A stretch of DNA of 64,000 bases from Candidatus Nitronauta litoralis (GTDB lineage Bacteria; Nitrospinota; Nitrospinia; Nitrospinales; Nitrospinaceae): assembly GCA_015698285.1 (NCBI GenBank), contig CP048685.1, positions 2,170,001-2,234,000 on the forward strand, in the 5' to 3' direction. Under the pieces are notes generated by a model. The model worked only from the letters and a program-made list of their open reading frames with translations, searched no databases and was not told the origin of the DNA. Numbering within the stretch: the stretch's first letter is position 1; each line of letters starts with the position of its first letter. The position numbers were made by a program, and so were the translations under genes. Below are positions 8,884-18,231 of this stretch, piece by piece.

Positions 8884-9885
8884 ATGCAAACGGACACCGT
8901 TGCGGTTATCATCGTAAATTATAATGCCGGGAAGCATCTCACGAGATGTCTTGAGGCACTGGGTAGACAAACACGTAAGCCGGACCGAATTTTGCTGATT
9001 GATAACGCGAGCACGGACAGTTCCCTGGACGGTATTACCGCTTCCTGGCCTGACGTAGAAATTTTTATCCAGGAAAAAAACACGGGTTTCGCTGCGGCTA
9101 ATAATTTTGGTATCGCCAAAGCTGACAATTGTGAGTGGGTTGCCTTGCTCAACCCGGATGCTTTCGCTGACCCTGATTGGCTGGAGCGTTTGATGGACGC
9201 GACTCAGGCGTATGCCGAGGACTCGTTTTTCGGTAGCCGCATGTTGTGTCATGGCCAGCGTGACAGGCTCGATGGGACAGGTGATGTATATCATGCCAGC
9301 GGAGTCGGGTGGCGGCGCGATCATGGTTTCAAGGTGTCGGAGGGCCATATGGCAGATGAAATTTTTTCTCCCTGTGCGGCGGCGGCTCTCTATAAACGAC
9401 AAGCGATTTTGGATGCAGAAGGATTTGACGAAGATTTTTTCTGCTACTTTGAAGATGTGGATCTTGGTTTCCGCCTGCGTCTGCTTGGCCATCGCGGACG
9501 TTATATTCCTGAAGCGATTGTAGAGCATGTGGGGTGGGGGACAACGACCAAAAGCAGTGACTTTTCTATTTACCATGGTCATCGCAACCTCGTCTGGGCT
9601 TATTTTAAAAACATGCCTGGTCCCCTGTTCTGGAAGTTTTTACCGTTGCACCTGATCTGGAATTTTATTTTCCTGATTGTGTTTTCCCTGAGGGGGCAGC
9701 CGGGGGCTATATGGAAAGCGAAGTGTGATGCCTTGCTCGGGTTGCCTGCTGTTATGGATAAAAGGCAGCGGGTACAATCGAAAATAAAGGTGAATCAAAA
9801 AAGGTTGTTGCCGGTTATTGATTGCGATGCATTGGCACCTTACCGCCAGTTTCGTAGTCGAAAAATTAATGGCCCAAAAAAATAG
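8884..9885 (+). CDS. Glycosyltransferase family 2 (rhamnosyltransferase-like)
   Basis: This is a GT-A fold transferase. The N-terminal VAVIIVNYNAGKHLTRCLEAL and VLLIDNASTDSSLDG-like region (LLIDNASTDSSLDG) form the nucleotide-binding part. NTGFAAANNFGIAKA and ALLNPDAFADPDWLERL carry the DxD-equivalent Asp. FCYFEDVDLGFRLRLLGHRG is the acceptor-side ED motif typical of WbbL/RfbF-type rhamnosyltransferases. A hydrophobic C-terminal stretch (FLPLHLIWNFIFLIVFSL) probably anchors it at the membrane. It follows the GT9 gene after 54 bases and precedes nadE by 8. It probably adds one residue of the O-antigen or core; donor and acceptor cannot be read from the sequence. Confidence 0.88.
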   Translation: MQTDTVAVIIVNYNAGKHLTRCLEALGRQTRKPDRILLIDNASTDSSLDGITASWPDVEIFIQEKNTGFAAANNFGIAKADNCEWVALLNPDAFADPDWLERLMDATQAYAEDSFFGSRMLCHGQRDRLDGTGDVYHASGVGWRRDHGFKVSEGHMADEIFSPCAAAALYKRQAILDAEGFDEDFFCYFEDVDLGFRLRLLGHRGRYIPEAIVEHVGWGTTTKSSDFSIYHGHRNLVWAYFKNMPGPLFWKFLPLHLIWNFIFLIVFSLRGQPGAIWKAKCDALLGLPAVMDKRQRVQSKIKVNQKRLLPVIDCDALAPYRQFRSRKINGPKK

Positions 9886-9893
9886 AGGCACTT

Positions 9894-11540
9894 TTGAAAT
9901 TTGCACTGGCACAGGTCAATCCGACCATCGGTGATCTCGAAGGGAACGTTGAAAAAATCCGTGAGGCCATAGAAAAGGCTGCAGAAGGGCAGGCCGATTG
10001 TGTTCTGTTTCCCGAGATGGCGGTGTCGGGTTACCCTTGCCGGGATTTACTGGACAAGCCGGAGTTCATCCAAACGCATTCCCGGGTAGTCCAACAGTTG
10101 ATTCAGCAGACTCGTGGGCCGGCAGTTCTTCTCGGACATTTTGATGAAAGCCAGAGTGAAACCGGCAAGCGACTGGTCAATTGTGCGACCCTGTTTCAGG
10201 ATGGCAGGGTGCTGGCACGCCACGAAAAAATATTATTGCCTGCTTACGATGTGTTTGATGAGCTGCGTTATTTTCAATCCGGCGATGCGCCTGTGGTCGC
10301 CACATTGAATGGGATGAGAATCGGAATCACCATTTGTGAGGATATCTGGAATGTTCCCGGGTTTTACGATCGCGATTGCTACACACGTCAACCGGTAACA
10401 GAACTGGTGGAATCAGGCATTGATTGCCTGGTAAACCTGTCGGCTTCTCCCTACCGTCTGGGGCGTGGTGCGAGACGCCAGGAGCTTGGCCGCGCTATTG
10501 TCAAAGAAACAGGGGTCCCGTTACTTCTGGTCAATCAGGTTGGTGGCAACGACGATTTATTATTTGACGGTCACAGTTATGTATTGGATGCCGATGGAAA
10601 AGTGTTGGCCCAGTCTCCCGGGTTCCAAGAAGATCTGTTAGTAGTTGACCTGAATCAACCCCCACAGGAATTGACACCCTGGACCGAGAATACGGAAGAA
10701 GAAATGTTCATGGCGCTGACCCTTGGAGTGCGCGATTACCTGAACAAATGCGGGTACAAACGTGCCGTGATAGGTCTTTCCGGTGGGATCGATTCTTCCG
10801 TCGTTGCAGTACTCGCTGCCGAGGCTCTCGGTGCAGAAAACGTGACCGGAATCAGTATGCCTTCCAGTTACACAGCGACCGCAAGTAAAGAGGATGCGGA
10901 AGCACTGGCACGTTCTTTGGCAATAAGGTTTGAGACGATTCCAATTCTCCCCCTGTTTGAACAGTATAAGGAAACCCTCAGGCCGCTGTTTGGTGAGGGA
11001 CCAGAAGATGTGACCGAGGAAAATATTCAAGCAAGAATTCGCGGCAATCTACTCATGGCGGTGTCCAATAAATGGGGAAGCATGGTGCTCTCAACCGGAA
11101 ATAAAAGTGAAATGTCGGTTGGATACTGCACTTTATATGGAGATATGGCCGGCGGCCTTTCTGTGCTGTCCGATGTACTCAAAACCCGTGTCTATCAACT
11201 GGCGCGATGGATCAATCGAAATGGAGAGGTGATTCCCCAACGCGTTATAGATCGGCCTCCAACAGCCGAACTGAGACCGGATCAAACCGATCAGGACAGC
11301 CTGCCACCCTACGAAACGCTGGACGCGATTCTTGAGAGTTATATCGAGCGGCATCTGAGTCTAGAGGAGATTGTCGCGCAGGGGCATGACTCGAAACTGG
11401 TGAGCGAGATCACGTCCAAGGTGGACAATAACGAGTACAAGCGCAATCAGGCGGCTCCGGGACTAAAAGTAACAGGCAAAGCCTTTGGCAGTGGCCGCCG
11501 AATCCCCATTGCCCAGCGGTTCAGGAAAAAAAGTTCTTAA
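9894..11540 (+). CDS. nadE: Glutamine-dependent NAD+ synthetase
   Basis: The protein amidates deamido-NAD to NAD with ammonia drawn from glutamine. The N-terminal nitrilase-fold glutaminase (about 1-260) has the Glu-Lys-Cys triad in VLFPEMAVSGYP, RHEKILLPAYDVFDE and GITICEDIW. The C-terminal synthetase (about 270-548) has the ATP-pyrophosphatase loop IGLSGGIDSSVVAVLA and TGNKSEMSVGYCTLYGDMAGG. The start is a TTG at 9894, with GAGG just upstream and MKFALAQVNP as the natural N-terminus. The 548-residue length is usual for the two-domain form. It sits 8 bases behind a glycosyltransferase, so it may be co-transcribed with it; there is no functional link beyond that. Confidence 0.95.
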   Translation: MKFALAQVNPTIGDLEGNVEKIREAIEKAAEGQADCVLFPEMAVSGYPCRDLLDKPEFIQTHSRVVQQLIQQTRGPAVLLGHFDESQSETGKRLVNCATLFQDGRVLARHEKILLPAYDVFDELRYFQSGDAPVVATLNGMRIGITICEDIWNVPGFYDRDCYTRQPVTELVESGIDCLVNLSASPYRLGRGARRQELGRAIVKETGVPLLLVNQVGGNDDLLFDGHSYVLDADGKVLAQSPGFQEDLLVVDLNQPPQELTPWTENTEEEMFMALTLGVRDYLNKCGYKRAVIGLSGGIDSSVVAVLAAEALGAENVTGISMPSSYTATASKEDAEALARSLAIRFETIPILPLFEQYKETLRPLFGEGPEDVTEENIQARIRGNLLMAVSNKWGSMVLSTGNKSEMSVGYCTLYGDMAGGLSVLSDVLKTRVYQLARWINRNGEVIPQRVIDRPPTAELRPDQTDQDSLPPYETLDAILESYIERHLSLEEIVAQGHDSKLVSEITSKVDNNEYKRNQAAPGLKVTGKAFGSGRRIPIAQRFRKKSS

Positions 11541-11568
11541 ACTTATTTTTTAAAAAATTTCCACACCT

Positions 11569-13644
11569 TTATTCGGACTCTATCTCGGTCAGCAGTGCCT
11601 CTGCTTCAAGTGTCAGTGCAGGATCTAAATGAAGCGCCAATGCCTCGCGTATGTGTTTTTCCGCTTTCGCTCTATTGTCATGTTCCCAAAACAGTTTTCC
11701 GAGAAAGTATTGCCGTGGTCCATTTGTGGGGTCAAAAGTTAAGGACCGCTCAAGTGCTCCAATGGCCTGTTTCCACTGCTCATGGTTCAAGTGAATTCGG
11801 GCAATGGAGGCTTCTATCCTGGCTGAAAGATGTTTTTCTTTTATTTTTGTTCGGATCGACTGGTACCAGTCCAATGCCTCCTGGGACTTTCCGCCTTCTT
11901 CAAGTATTTCACCCAGTAGCAACTGGCCATCGATATGGTTTGGCTTTTCCTTGAGGAATCTCCGGGCTTCTTTTTCTGCCCTGTCGTACCTTTTCAGATT
12001 GAGCAGTACCCGTCCCTGATACAGCGCAATTTTTGGAGGAAGGAGATGTTTCTGCGGATGATATTTTTTTGCCGCCCGTGCCCGATTGAAAGAGAGGTGG
12101 GCTTCTTTGTCCATTCCCCGGGTTGCAAACAGAACACCGAGGTTGAAATGGCCTGAAGGCAGACGAGGATAGATCTGGACGGCTTGAACAAATTCCCGTT
12201 CGGCATTCGCCATGTCACCCCACAAAGCGTAGATATTGCCAAGGTTGGTGTGGGCATAGGAGCGGTAATAGGGAGTGGCGTTTGATGCAGCAAGTTTTTT
12301 CAACATGATGAAGGCGTTGTCGAAATCTTTTCTTTCTGTGTAGAAATGACTGAGGTTGTGATAAATACGGGGCTTACCCGGATTTTTTTTCAGTGCGTCT
12401 TCCCAGAGGGAAATATTTGATTCGTAAACGGCGTTGCGGTGTATCAGCAAAGTCATGAAACAAACCACAACGATGGCTGCGCAAACGGTGACCAGCAGAC
12501 GCGCAATTTTGCTGCTACGGGCACCAAATCCAACACACTCTGCAGTAGCAGCACCAATCAGAAGTAATCCGAAAGACGCAAGGTATAGATTGCGCTCGCT
12601 CAGCAAATCCATTCTTGGAAGAAAACTGTTTGTTGGTGAAAGAATCAATAAGAACCAACCGACTCCAAACGCTGCCAGTGGAAAGGCACGATAAAGTTTC
12701 AGCCAGATTCCTGAAAAAATACCAACGGCTAACAGGGAGCTGAAGATACGGAGGGTGTCGGTTGAAAGGCTTGAATAAGGCCAGTCATAGTCGAACACCT
12801 GGTTGATGGGAAACAGGACCATTTTTGCGCCAAATGGAATTACCGTCAGTTGTTGAAGGGCATAACCCGGATTGATTTTTTGTGACCAGGTAACCACATG
12901 TTCCCACATGGACGGGGATAGGAAAAATAGACAGGAGATTGAAAGGAGTACAGGCCCGTACACCCAGAGGATGCGAGGTTTAAAGGTGCGAAAATTTTTG
13001 TTTCGCATGAAACAAACATCGTAAAGCAGTAGTGCTGCAGGGAGGGTGATGGCGGTTTCCTTGGACAAAATAGCAGATGCGCCGGCAAGAAAACACAGGC
13101 TGTAGCAGAACACTCGACCTTTCCATGAGATTTGTCGGGTTTCTGCCTGGATAAAACCCATCAGCGATAACAGGTAAAACATAGCCATTAGTGAACTGGT
13201 GCGTCCGGAGATGTAGGACACGGCTTCGGTCTGGATCGGGTTGAATGCAAACACCAGGGCGGTGAGTGTGGCTATGCGCATCGCGGAACTACGACCCCAG
13301 TCGCAACCTTTTTCTACCGTGATGCGAACCACGGCAAAGACCAGCAGGCTGTTGACCAGATGAACGCCAATGTTGAAGAGATGGTAACCAAATGGATCTT
13401 CCTGTCCCAGATGGTAGTTGAAAGCAAAGGTAAGGTAAAACAGGTGACGATAGTGAATTGTGTGGAGCTGGAAAAAAGTAGCCAGATTGAGGATTGCCCG
13501 ATTATTGAGGACCACCAATCCATCGTCAAAATTGAAAGGAGAATGCAGGACGGAGGAATAACCCAGAGCGACACCAAGACTGATGGCAGCCACAATAAAG
13601 ATAAAGACCAGACGATGCTGGTTGGGTGTGTTAATTGAGGGCAT
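11569..13644 (-). CDS. TMTC-like GT-C membrane glycosyltransferase with C-terminal TPR repeats (copy 2)
   Basis: The N-terminal half (about 12-400) has about ten membrane helices and the features of TMTC/DUF1736 proteins, the GT-C family that in animals O-mannosylates cadherins: an acidic pair in FNFDDG (Asp40-Asp41) on the first external loop, PIQTEAVSYISGRTSSLMA and LLSERNLYLASFG. The C-terminal half consists of TPR helices (for example AHTNLGNIYALWGDMANAER and GHFNLGVLFATRGMDKEAH). The start is set at the ATG at 13644, because a TTG at 13677 would lengthen the overlap with the upstream paralogue. The two genes overlap by 14 bases and are clear paralogues. A role in glycosylating exported proteins or glycans with a lipid-linked sugar is inferred; substrate unknown. 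Confidence 0.82.
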   Translation of the reverse strand: MPSINTPNQHRLVFIFIVAAISLGVALGYSSVLHSPFNFDDGLVVLNNRAILNLATFFQLHTIHYRHLFYLTFAFNYHLGQEDPFGYHLFNIGVHLVNSLLVFAVVRITVEKGCDWGRSSAMRIATLTALVFAFNPIQTEAVSYISGRTSSLMAMFYLLSLMGFIQAETRQISWKGRVFCYSLCFLAGASAILSKETAITLPAALLLYDVCFMRNKNFRTFKPRILWVYGPVLLSISCLFFLSPSMWEHVVTWSQKINPGYALQQLTVIPFGAKMVLFPINQVFDYDWPYSSLSTDTLRIFSSLLAVGIFSGIWLKLYRAFPLAAFGVGWFLLILSPTNSFLPRMDLLSERNLYLASFGLLLIGAATAECVGFGARSSKIARLLVTVCAAIVVVCFMTLLIHRNAVYESNISLWEDALKKNPGKPRIYHNLSHFYTERKDFDNAFIMLKKLAASNATPYYRSYAHTNLGNIYALWGDMANAEREFVQAVQIYPRLPSGHFNLGVLFATRGMDKEAHLSFNRARAAKKYHPQKHLLPPKIALYQGRVLLNLKRYDRAEKEARRFLKEKPNHIDGQLLLGEILEEGGKSQEALDWYQSIRTKIKEKHLSARIEASIARIHLNHEQWKQAIGALERSLTFDPTNGPRQYFLGKLFWEHDNRAKAEKHIREALALHLDPALTLEAEALLTEIESE

Positions 13645-15850
13645 ATTCCCCGGAGATTTGAGATAACAAAAGTTCAACCATCTTGATTTTATTTTGATCC
13701 GATGTGCTTTTTAATATGGTTTCAAGATGGTGACGTGCGAGATTTTTATCGCCTCCATGCTCAAGAATAAGTTTGGCCAGGTTAAAGCGTGCCGCCAGGT
13801 TTGAAGGCGATAATTGCAGGGTTTTTTTGAGTTCTGTTTGTGCTTCTGCGATCCTGTTTTGCTGGATATGAACCATTGAAGTTTTAAACAGGGCTTCAGC
13901 TTTTATTAGTTTTGGGGTCGTAACGAGTTGCCAGTGTGCAATAGCCTTGTCCGGGTGTCCCTGAGCCATCTCAATATCGCCAAGCAACAAATATCCTTCA
14001 CTATTTTTGGATCCAGTTTTTAAGAATTGTCTCACCTCTCGTTTGGCCTCTTCGAATTGTCTCTGGCTGAAAAAAATCCGGGAATGTGTGAGATGCCATC
14101 GAGGCACCAGGTCAGGAGACAGGTCCATTTTATCCTTTGCCCGTTCCATTTCATTGAAAGCCTGCTCCGTTTCTCCCCTTCGGAGAAAAAGTGCGGCCAG
14201 GTCAAGATGTGCATGAGGCAGGTGCGGGCGGGCCGTTAAGGCTTTTCTGAACTCGACCTCCGCAGGTTGCAACCTGCCCTTGTTGGCCAATTGTGCTCCC
14301 ATAAAAAGCCTGGTGAAATATAAAGGGGCAGAGTTTCGATACAACCCGGCCAGTTCCCGGTAAACCTGCCCGTACATTTTGAACTGACCCGGGTCCGATT
14401 GCACGACCTGTTTCAGGTTTTCCAGCAGCTTCAGGTAGCTTTCCAGTTGTTTTTGTGATTCCTCAACGGAGGCAGTGATTTTTTTTGCAAGGGATGGATC
14501 TTTCTTTGACAAACGCGTAATTTCAAGCCGTGAAGCGGCAGGGTCTCCGGCCAGATAATGTGCCATGGCCAGATAGTAATGCACTTCACTTTTGTTAGGC
14601 GATTTCGTAAGGGTATCCTGCCACAGGGTGATGTCATTTAGATAAACCCTGTTTCGCTGGTAGGTTAATAATCCATAACAAAGACACACAATGGCCAGGG
14701 CAGACGCTACAACTGGAACCAGACGAAAAGAGGATTTTTTTTCTAAAAGACTATTGAACAGCATGCCCCACCACCAGCAAAATCCGATCGAAGGCAGGTA
14801 CAGATTTCTTTCACTCAGTAAATCCATGCGAGGCAAAATGCTGTTGGTGGGTGAGAGAATGATCAGAAACCAGAACACGGCGAAGGTGAAAACCGGAGGG
14901 CTTTGTTTTCGAAATTTCCAGGCGGCAAAAAGTATCAACGCCCAGAAAAGGATCGCCAGGTTTTTAAAGAATCCACTCAGAAAAGTGTTTCGGGGAAAAT
15001 CGTAATCGAAGGTCAGGTTAACGGGCAGGAACATTAATTTGAATGCGTAAGTCAACACCGGCAATTGATCAAGTATCAGGTTCCATTGGATACGGTTTAA
15101 CCAGATTGACACCTGGGTTGAAAAGGTTGGAGAGATCAAAATAATTATTACGGAGCCTGCGGCCAGAGGTCCGTATAAAAATTTCCACCTGTTTGACCGT
15201 GGCATCCAGTAATTGTTTTGCATGAAGCAAAAATCGAATAACAGGAGGCCGAGGGGCAGGGTCAGGCAGGTTTCTTTGGTTAAAAGGGCTCCCATTCCTG
15301 TCAGGAACACCATGAATATCGCGAGAACCTTTTTTACATAGCGATTACTTTTTAATTGTGAAGTCGCAAAAAAGTACAGTGCGGAAATATAAAGCAAGGA
15401 CGACATTCCACTGCTGCGACCGGAAATATAAGTTACCGTTTCGGTATGAACCGGGTGCAGGGCGAACAAGGCTCCTGAAATTAAGGCAACCCTGTAAGAT
15501 TTTTGCGCAGTCCAACCGGACCCTTCCTTGAGGGTCAATCGGATCAGGGCTATCAACATACAGGTTGTCAGTAAATGGAGAGCCAGGTTGACTGCGTGGT
15601 ACCCAAACGGATCAAGCCCTCCCTGGGCAAAATTCAGCGCATAGGAAGTGGTCAGCCATTGCCGATAGTGAGGAGGAAAACGCCAGAATAACCCGGGTTG
15701 TTCTATCTCAGAATGGTATTGAATGGAGGAGTAATCGTCGGAGTGAAATGAACCTTCAAAACTGTTTTGATAGACGAAACCTGCTGCCAATAAAAAAAAC
15801 AGAAGGGTGAACCAGTTACGAATATGAAGAGATCCCGGATCGTTGTTCAT
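13631..15850 (-). CDS. TMTC-like GT-C membrane glycosyltransferase with C-terminal TPR repeats (copy 1)
   Basis: This 739-residue protein is the paralogue of the next gene. The first helix is followed by GSFHSDDYSSI with the acidic pair Asp38-Asp39. HPVHTETVTYISGRSSGMSSL and MDLLSERNLYLPSIGFCWWW match the conserved TMTC/DUF1736 blocks very closely. About ten hydrophobic segments reach to residue 410, and TPR-type helices fill the rest (LPHAHLDLAALFLRRGETEQ, SEGYLLLGDIEMAQGHPDKA, LAARFNLAKLILEHGG). It starts five bases after the WecA-like gene ends (transcription order), so lipid-linked sugar synthesis and these transferases are probably one operon. Catalysis is expected at the periplasmic face using a polyprenyl-phosphate sugar, by analogy with the GT-C class; not shown here. 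Confidence 0.83.
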   Translation of the reverse strand: MNNDPGSLHIRNWFTLLFFLLAAGFVYQNSFEGSFHSDDYSSIQYHSEIEQPGLFWRFPPHYRQWLTTSYALNFAQGGLDPFGYHAVNLALHLLTTCMLIALIRLTLKEGSGWTAQKSYRVALISGALFALHPVHTETVTYISGRSSGMSSLLYISALYFFATSQLKSNRYVKKVLAIFMVFLTGMGALLTKETCLTLPLGLLLFDFCFMQNNYWMPRSNRWKFLYGPLAAGSVIIILISPTFSTQVSIWLNRIQWNLILDQLPVLTYAFKLMFLPVNLTFDYDFPRNTFLSGFFKNLAILFWALILFAAWKFRKQSPPVFTFAVFWFLIILSPTNSILPRMDLLSERNLYLPSIGFCWWWGMLFNSLLEKKSSFRLVPVVASALAIVCLCYGLLTYQRNRVYLNDITLWQDTLTKSPNKSEVHYYLAMAHYLAGDPAASRLEITRLSKKDPSLAKKITASVEESQKQLESYLKLLENLKQVVQSDPGQFKMYGQVYRELAGLYRNSAPLYFTRLFMGAQLANKGRLQPAEVEFRKALTARPHLPHAHLDLAALFLRRGETEQAFNEMERAKDKMDLSPDLVPRWHLTHSRIFFSQRQFEEAKREVRQFLKTGSKNSEGYLLLGDIEMAQGHPDKAIAHWQLVTTPKLIKAEALFKTSMVHIQQNRIAEAQTELKKTLQLSPSNLAARFNLAKLILEHGGDKNLARHHLETILKSTSDQNKIKMVELLLSQISGEYALN

Positions 15851-15854
15851 GGGG

Positions 15855-16925
15855 TCACGATTTCAGGTCCCGCTCCTTGCGGCGCAGCCAGGTGATCAGA
15901 AAAACCAGGTGGACGACGATGAATATAAAGAAAATCGGAGTGAACTTGGGGATCAGGTTGATGTTGAAGGCCGGAATCAATGACCAGAGATCGAAATAGA
16001 ACGCAATACCGAGCAATATGAAAATGGTTTTGGTGGGTGTTTGTCCCAACCGTTCAAGTCGATGGTGGAAATGTTCTGCATCCCGGCTGAAAGGACTGAT
16101 CCCTTTGCTTACCCGGCGCACAAAGGCCCAGATCGTGTCTGTAATGGGAACCAGTAACGTTACCACAGGAATGAGGTAGTAAATTTCATCGGTGAACCCT
16201 TGTGCCAGTGGGAGTAAAGTTACAAGTGAAATAATCAGCCCCAATGGCAGGCTTCCTGTGTCTCCCAGAATTATTTTTGCTGGCGGATAGTTGAATAGAA
16301 GAAAGCCGAAGACACTTCCGGATAGAATCACAGATAAAAATGAAGGACCAAAAATTTTTCGTTCCAGATAAACCAGGGTTAAGGTAAGGCAGGAAAGAAA
16401 AATCAGGCCGCCGGCAAGACCATCTTTACCGTCAATCAGGTTGAGGGAGTTGGAAATCCCCACGATCCACAGAACGGTTACCACAGGCGACAACGGTCCC
16501 AATTCCCACCAGTCCCCAATACGGTCAATCCTGAATCCGAAATAGTACAAACCAATGGCGATGGCGATCTGCGCTACGAGTTTTGTCCAGGGTCGTGCAA
16601 CCACGAGATCATCGTATATTCCGAGGAGAAACATGAGGGCACCGCCGAGGGTGATCCCCAGGAATAATGTGTTGTAATCCGGGTGGAGGCTGAGCAGATA
16701 GGGGGCTGTCCAAAGAGTGAAAAAAAATGAAACCATCACCGCTACACCCCCAAATGAAACCACCCCGGGCTTGCCAGTATTAACCTGGGTGTGGATCAAT
16801 TTGGCCAGACGGCTATCCCCTTTCAAAAACACAATAGTGGTGTAGGCAATTCCCCCTGACAATACCAGAGTCAATAGATACGCAGCGAGGAAGGTAGGAC
16901 CTGAAATAGGGTGGTTGGCAATCAT
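15855..16925 (-). CDS. Polyprenyl-phosphate sugar-1-phosphate transferase (WecA/TagO-like, GT4)
   Basis: WecA-type enzymes load an amino-sugar phosphate from a UDP-sugar onto undecaprenyl phosphate, starting O-antigen or related glycans. The 356-residue protein has about ten membrane helices and all the family blocks: GIYDDLVVARPWTKL, GISNSLNLIDGKDGLAGG (Asn-Asp motif), PPAKIILGDTGSLPLGLII, and the cytoplasmic loop GISPFSRDAEHFHHRLERLG with the HxHH signature. Family length fits (about 340-370). It lies between a GT2 gene upstream (30 bases) and the two TMTC-like genes downstream (5 bases). This suggests that its lipid product feeds the nearby glycosyltransferases. MraY is a relative but lacks this exact HFHHR form. 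Confidence 0.9.
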   Translation of the reverse strand: MIANHPISGPTFLAAYLLTLVLSGGIAYTTIVFLKGDSRLAKLIHTQVNTGKPGVVSFGGVAVMVSFFFTLWTAPYLLSLHPDYNTLFLGITLGGALMFLLGIYDDLVVARPWTKLVAQIAIAIGLYYFGFRIDRIGDWWELGPLSPVVTVLWIVGISNSLNLIDGKDGLAGGLIFLSCLTLTLVYLERKIFGPSFLSVILSGSVFGFLLFNYPPAKIILGDTGSLPLGLIISLVTLLPLAQGFTDEIYYLIPVVTLLVPITDTIWAFVRRVSKGISPFSRDAEHFHHRLERLGQTPTKTIFILLGIAFYFDLWSLIPAFNINLIPKFTPIFFIFIVVHLVFLITWLRRKERDLKS

Positions 16926-16955
16926 ATTTGGGTGTTTCTTTATAGGGCAATTAAG

Positions 16956-17804
16956 TCAGCGAAAAAAATTCAACATAAGTTGAAGGCCGCATCGCAAGGT
17001 GATCATTCCGTCAAGAATTGTGCGGGTTAAAATGTTTCCTTTTATGTGTTTGCGGTGGTAATGGCTCATGCCTTGATGTCGTTTAATAATTGAATTGATC
17101 GAGGCGCGCTGGTTCATTGAAGAGATGTGAGTGATCGATGTTTCAGGATGGTAGACAACCTCGAATCCATTTGCCCAGATGGTTTTGCACAAATCGACAT
17201 CCTCGATAAAAAGAAAAAACTTTTCATCAAACATCCCGGCTTTGTTAAACACGTCGTTCTTTACCATCAGACAGCAGCCTGAGATCCAATCAACAGTTTG
17301 CGTTGCATTATGGTCCATATAAGACATCAGGTAATGTCGGCTGTATTTATTATTGGGAAACAATCGAGTGAAGAGTGAATAACGATTGAAAAGCCCCGAC
17401 CAGATAGTAGGGAAACGCCTGCAGGAGAATTGGAGAGTTCCATCCTGGTTTAAAACTTTTGGACCTGCAGCACCTGCATTCGGATGGTCGTCCAGATAAC
17501 AGGAAAGGCTGGCTGTGGTTTGCGGGTCCAGAGTCGCATCCGGGTTAACGAAAAACAGATGCCGACCCGTGGCCAACTTTGCAGCCTGGTTGCAGGCACG
17601 GCCAAATCCGATATTCTCCTCATTTCGAATCAAATTAATTTCCGGAAATGTTTCACGGACAATCGGGATGCCGGAATCGACATCGCTGTTGTCGATCACC
17701 AGGATCTCTTTTTCCCCGGAGAATTCTGATGCACGAATGGACTCCAGGCAGCGCAATAGTTTGCGACTGCTACGATAATTGACGATAATATAAGAAAGGT
17801 CCAC
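16956..17804 (-). CDS. Glycosyltransferase family 2 (rhamnosyltransferase-like)
   Basis: A 282-residue GT-A transferase beginning MDLSYIIVNYRSSRKLLRCL. EILVIDNSDVDSG and NIGFGRACNQAAKLATG are the nucleotide-binding parts, and FFVNPDATLDPQTTASL holds the donor/metal Asp. FFLFIEDVDLCKTIWANGFE is the conserved ED motif of the WcaA/WbbL group, and a hydrophobic C-terminal tail (LDGMITLRCGLQLMLNFF) suggests membrane association. It is the first gene of the minus-strand row that continues with the WecA-like transferase and the TMTC-like pair, so it may add the second sugar to the lipid-linked primer. The exact sugar is unknown. Confidence 0.86.
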   Translation of the reverse strand: MDLSYIIVNYRSSRKLLRCLESIRASEFSGEKEILVIDNSDVDSGIPIVRETFPEINLIRNEENIGFGRACNQAAKLATGRHLFFVNPDATLDPQTTASLSCYLDDHPNAGAAGPKVLNQDGTLQFSCRRFPTIWSGLFNRYSLFTRLFPNNKYSRHYLMSYMDHNATQTVDWISGCCLMVKNDVFNKAGMFDEKFFLFIEDVDLCKTIWANGFEVVYHPETSITHISSMNQRASINSIIKRHQGMSHYHRKHIKGNILTRTILDGMITLRCGLQLMLNFFR

Positions 17805-17978
17805 GGCGGTTTCGAGCCGGTCAGGAGCCGGCGGTTGAAGGCGGGATCACCTGCCTGTCATTATCGGGGAAAACGCCTTTGTTTTCAAGGATGTCGATGT
17901 CGCTCTTTTTAATCTGTCCGAGAGATTATTTTATTTGTGGAAAATAAGTTTAGCTGGTTACTTAAGGAGCAGAAAATT
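17805..17978. other. Gap before small ORFs; probable promoter region
   Basis: No gene is seen in this 174-base stretch between the minus-strand GT2 gene and a small plus-strand ORF. The right half is AT-rich (from about 17915) and could hold promoters for both directions. No repeat or terminator-like hairpin stands out. Confidence 0.4.
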
Positions 17979-18107
17979 ATGATTACCAGATTAGTAAAAT
18001 ATTATTTTGAAATATTGGTTCTGTGTTATGCGCATAGTGGCGTTGACCTGGATGATTTAGAAAGATTGAAAACCTGGAGGAGTTTTGATGGGCTGCTTCT
18101 GACCTGA
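17979..18107 (+). CDS. Possible small protein, 42 residues, strong ribosome binding site
   Basis: The ATG at 17979 follows AAGGAG with a spacing of eight bases, one of the best ribosome binding sites in the window, and opens a 42-codon frame ending at a TGA at 18105-18107. The product starts MITRLVKYYFEILVLCYAHS and continues with an acidic then basic helix (VDLDDLERLKTWRSF). The N-terminus could be a short membrane helix. No family is recognised. It stands in an AT-rich 700-base gap where no longer gene fits, followed 125 bases later by another small ORF. Coding status is inferred from the ribosome binding site and amphipathic composition only. Confidence 0.4.
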   Translation: MITRLVKYYFEILVLCYAHSGVDLDDLERLKTWRSFDGLLLT

Positions 18108-18231
18108 AGCCTTTTGAACTATTTCTATATAGGGGGAAAACTCTTCTGGGAAAAACCGGATAGCTCATTGTAAACTGTTCAGGACAAATTCATTACAAGT
18201 TTTTCTTGGAAAAAATCCTGGGAAAAGTGCC

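Noticed and set aside
8743-9582. 279-codon frame opposite the GT2 gene
   Set aside because: It is antisense to a clear glycosyltransferase, has no domain and no ribosome binding site; a composition shadow.
11540-11568. TTTTTTAAAAAA palindrome between nadE and the TMTC-like gene as a terminator
   Set aside because: The dyad is pure A/T and would form only a weak hairpin; convergent genes make some terminator likely, but this is not convincing.
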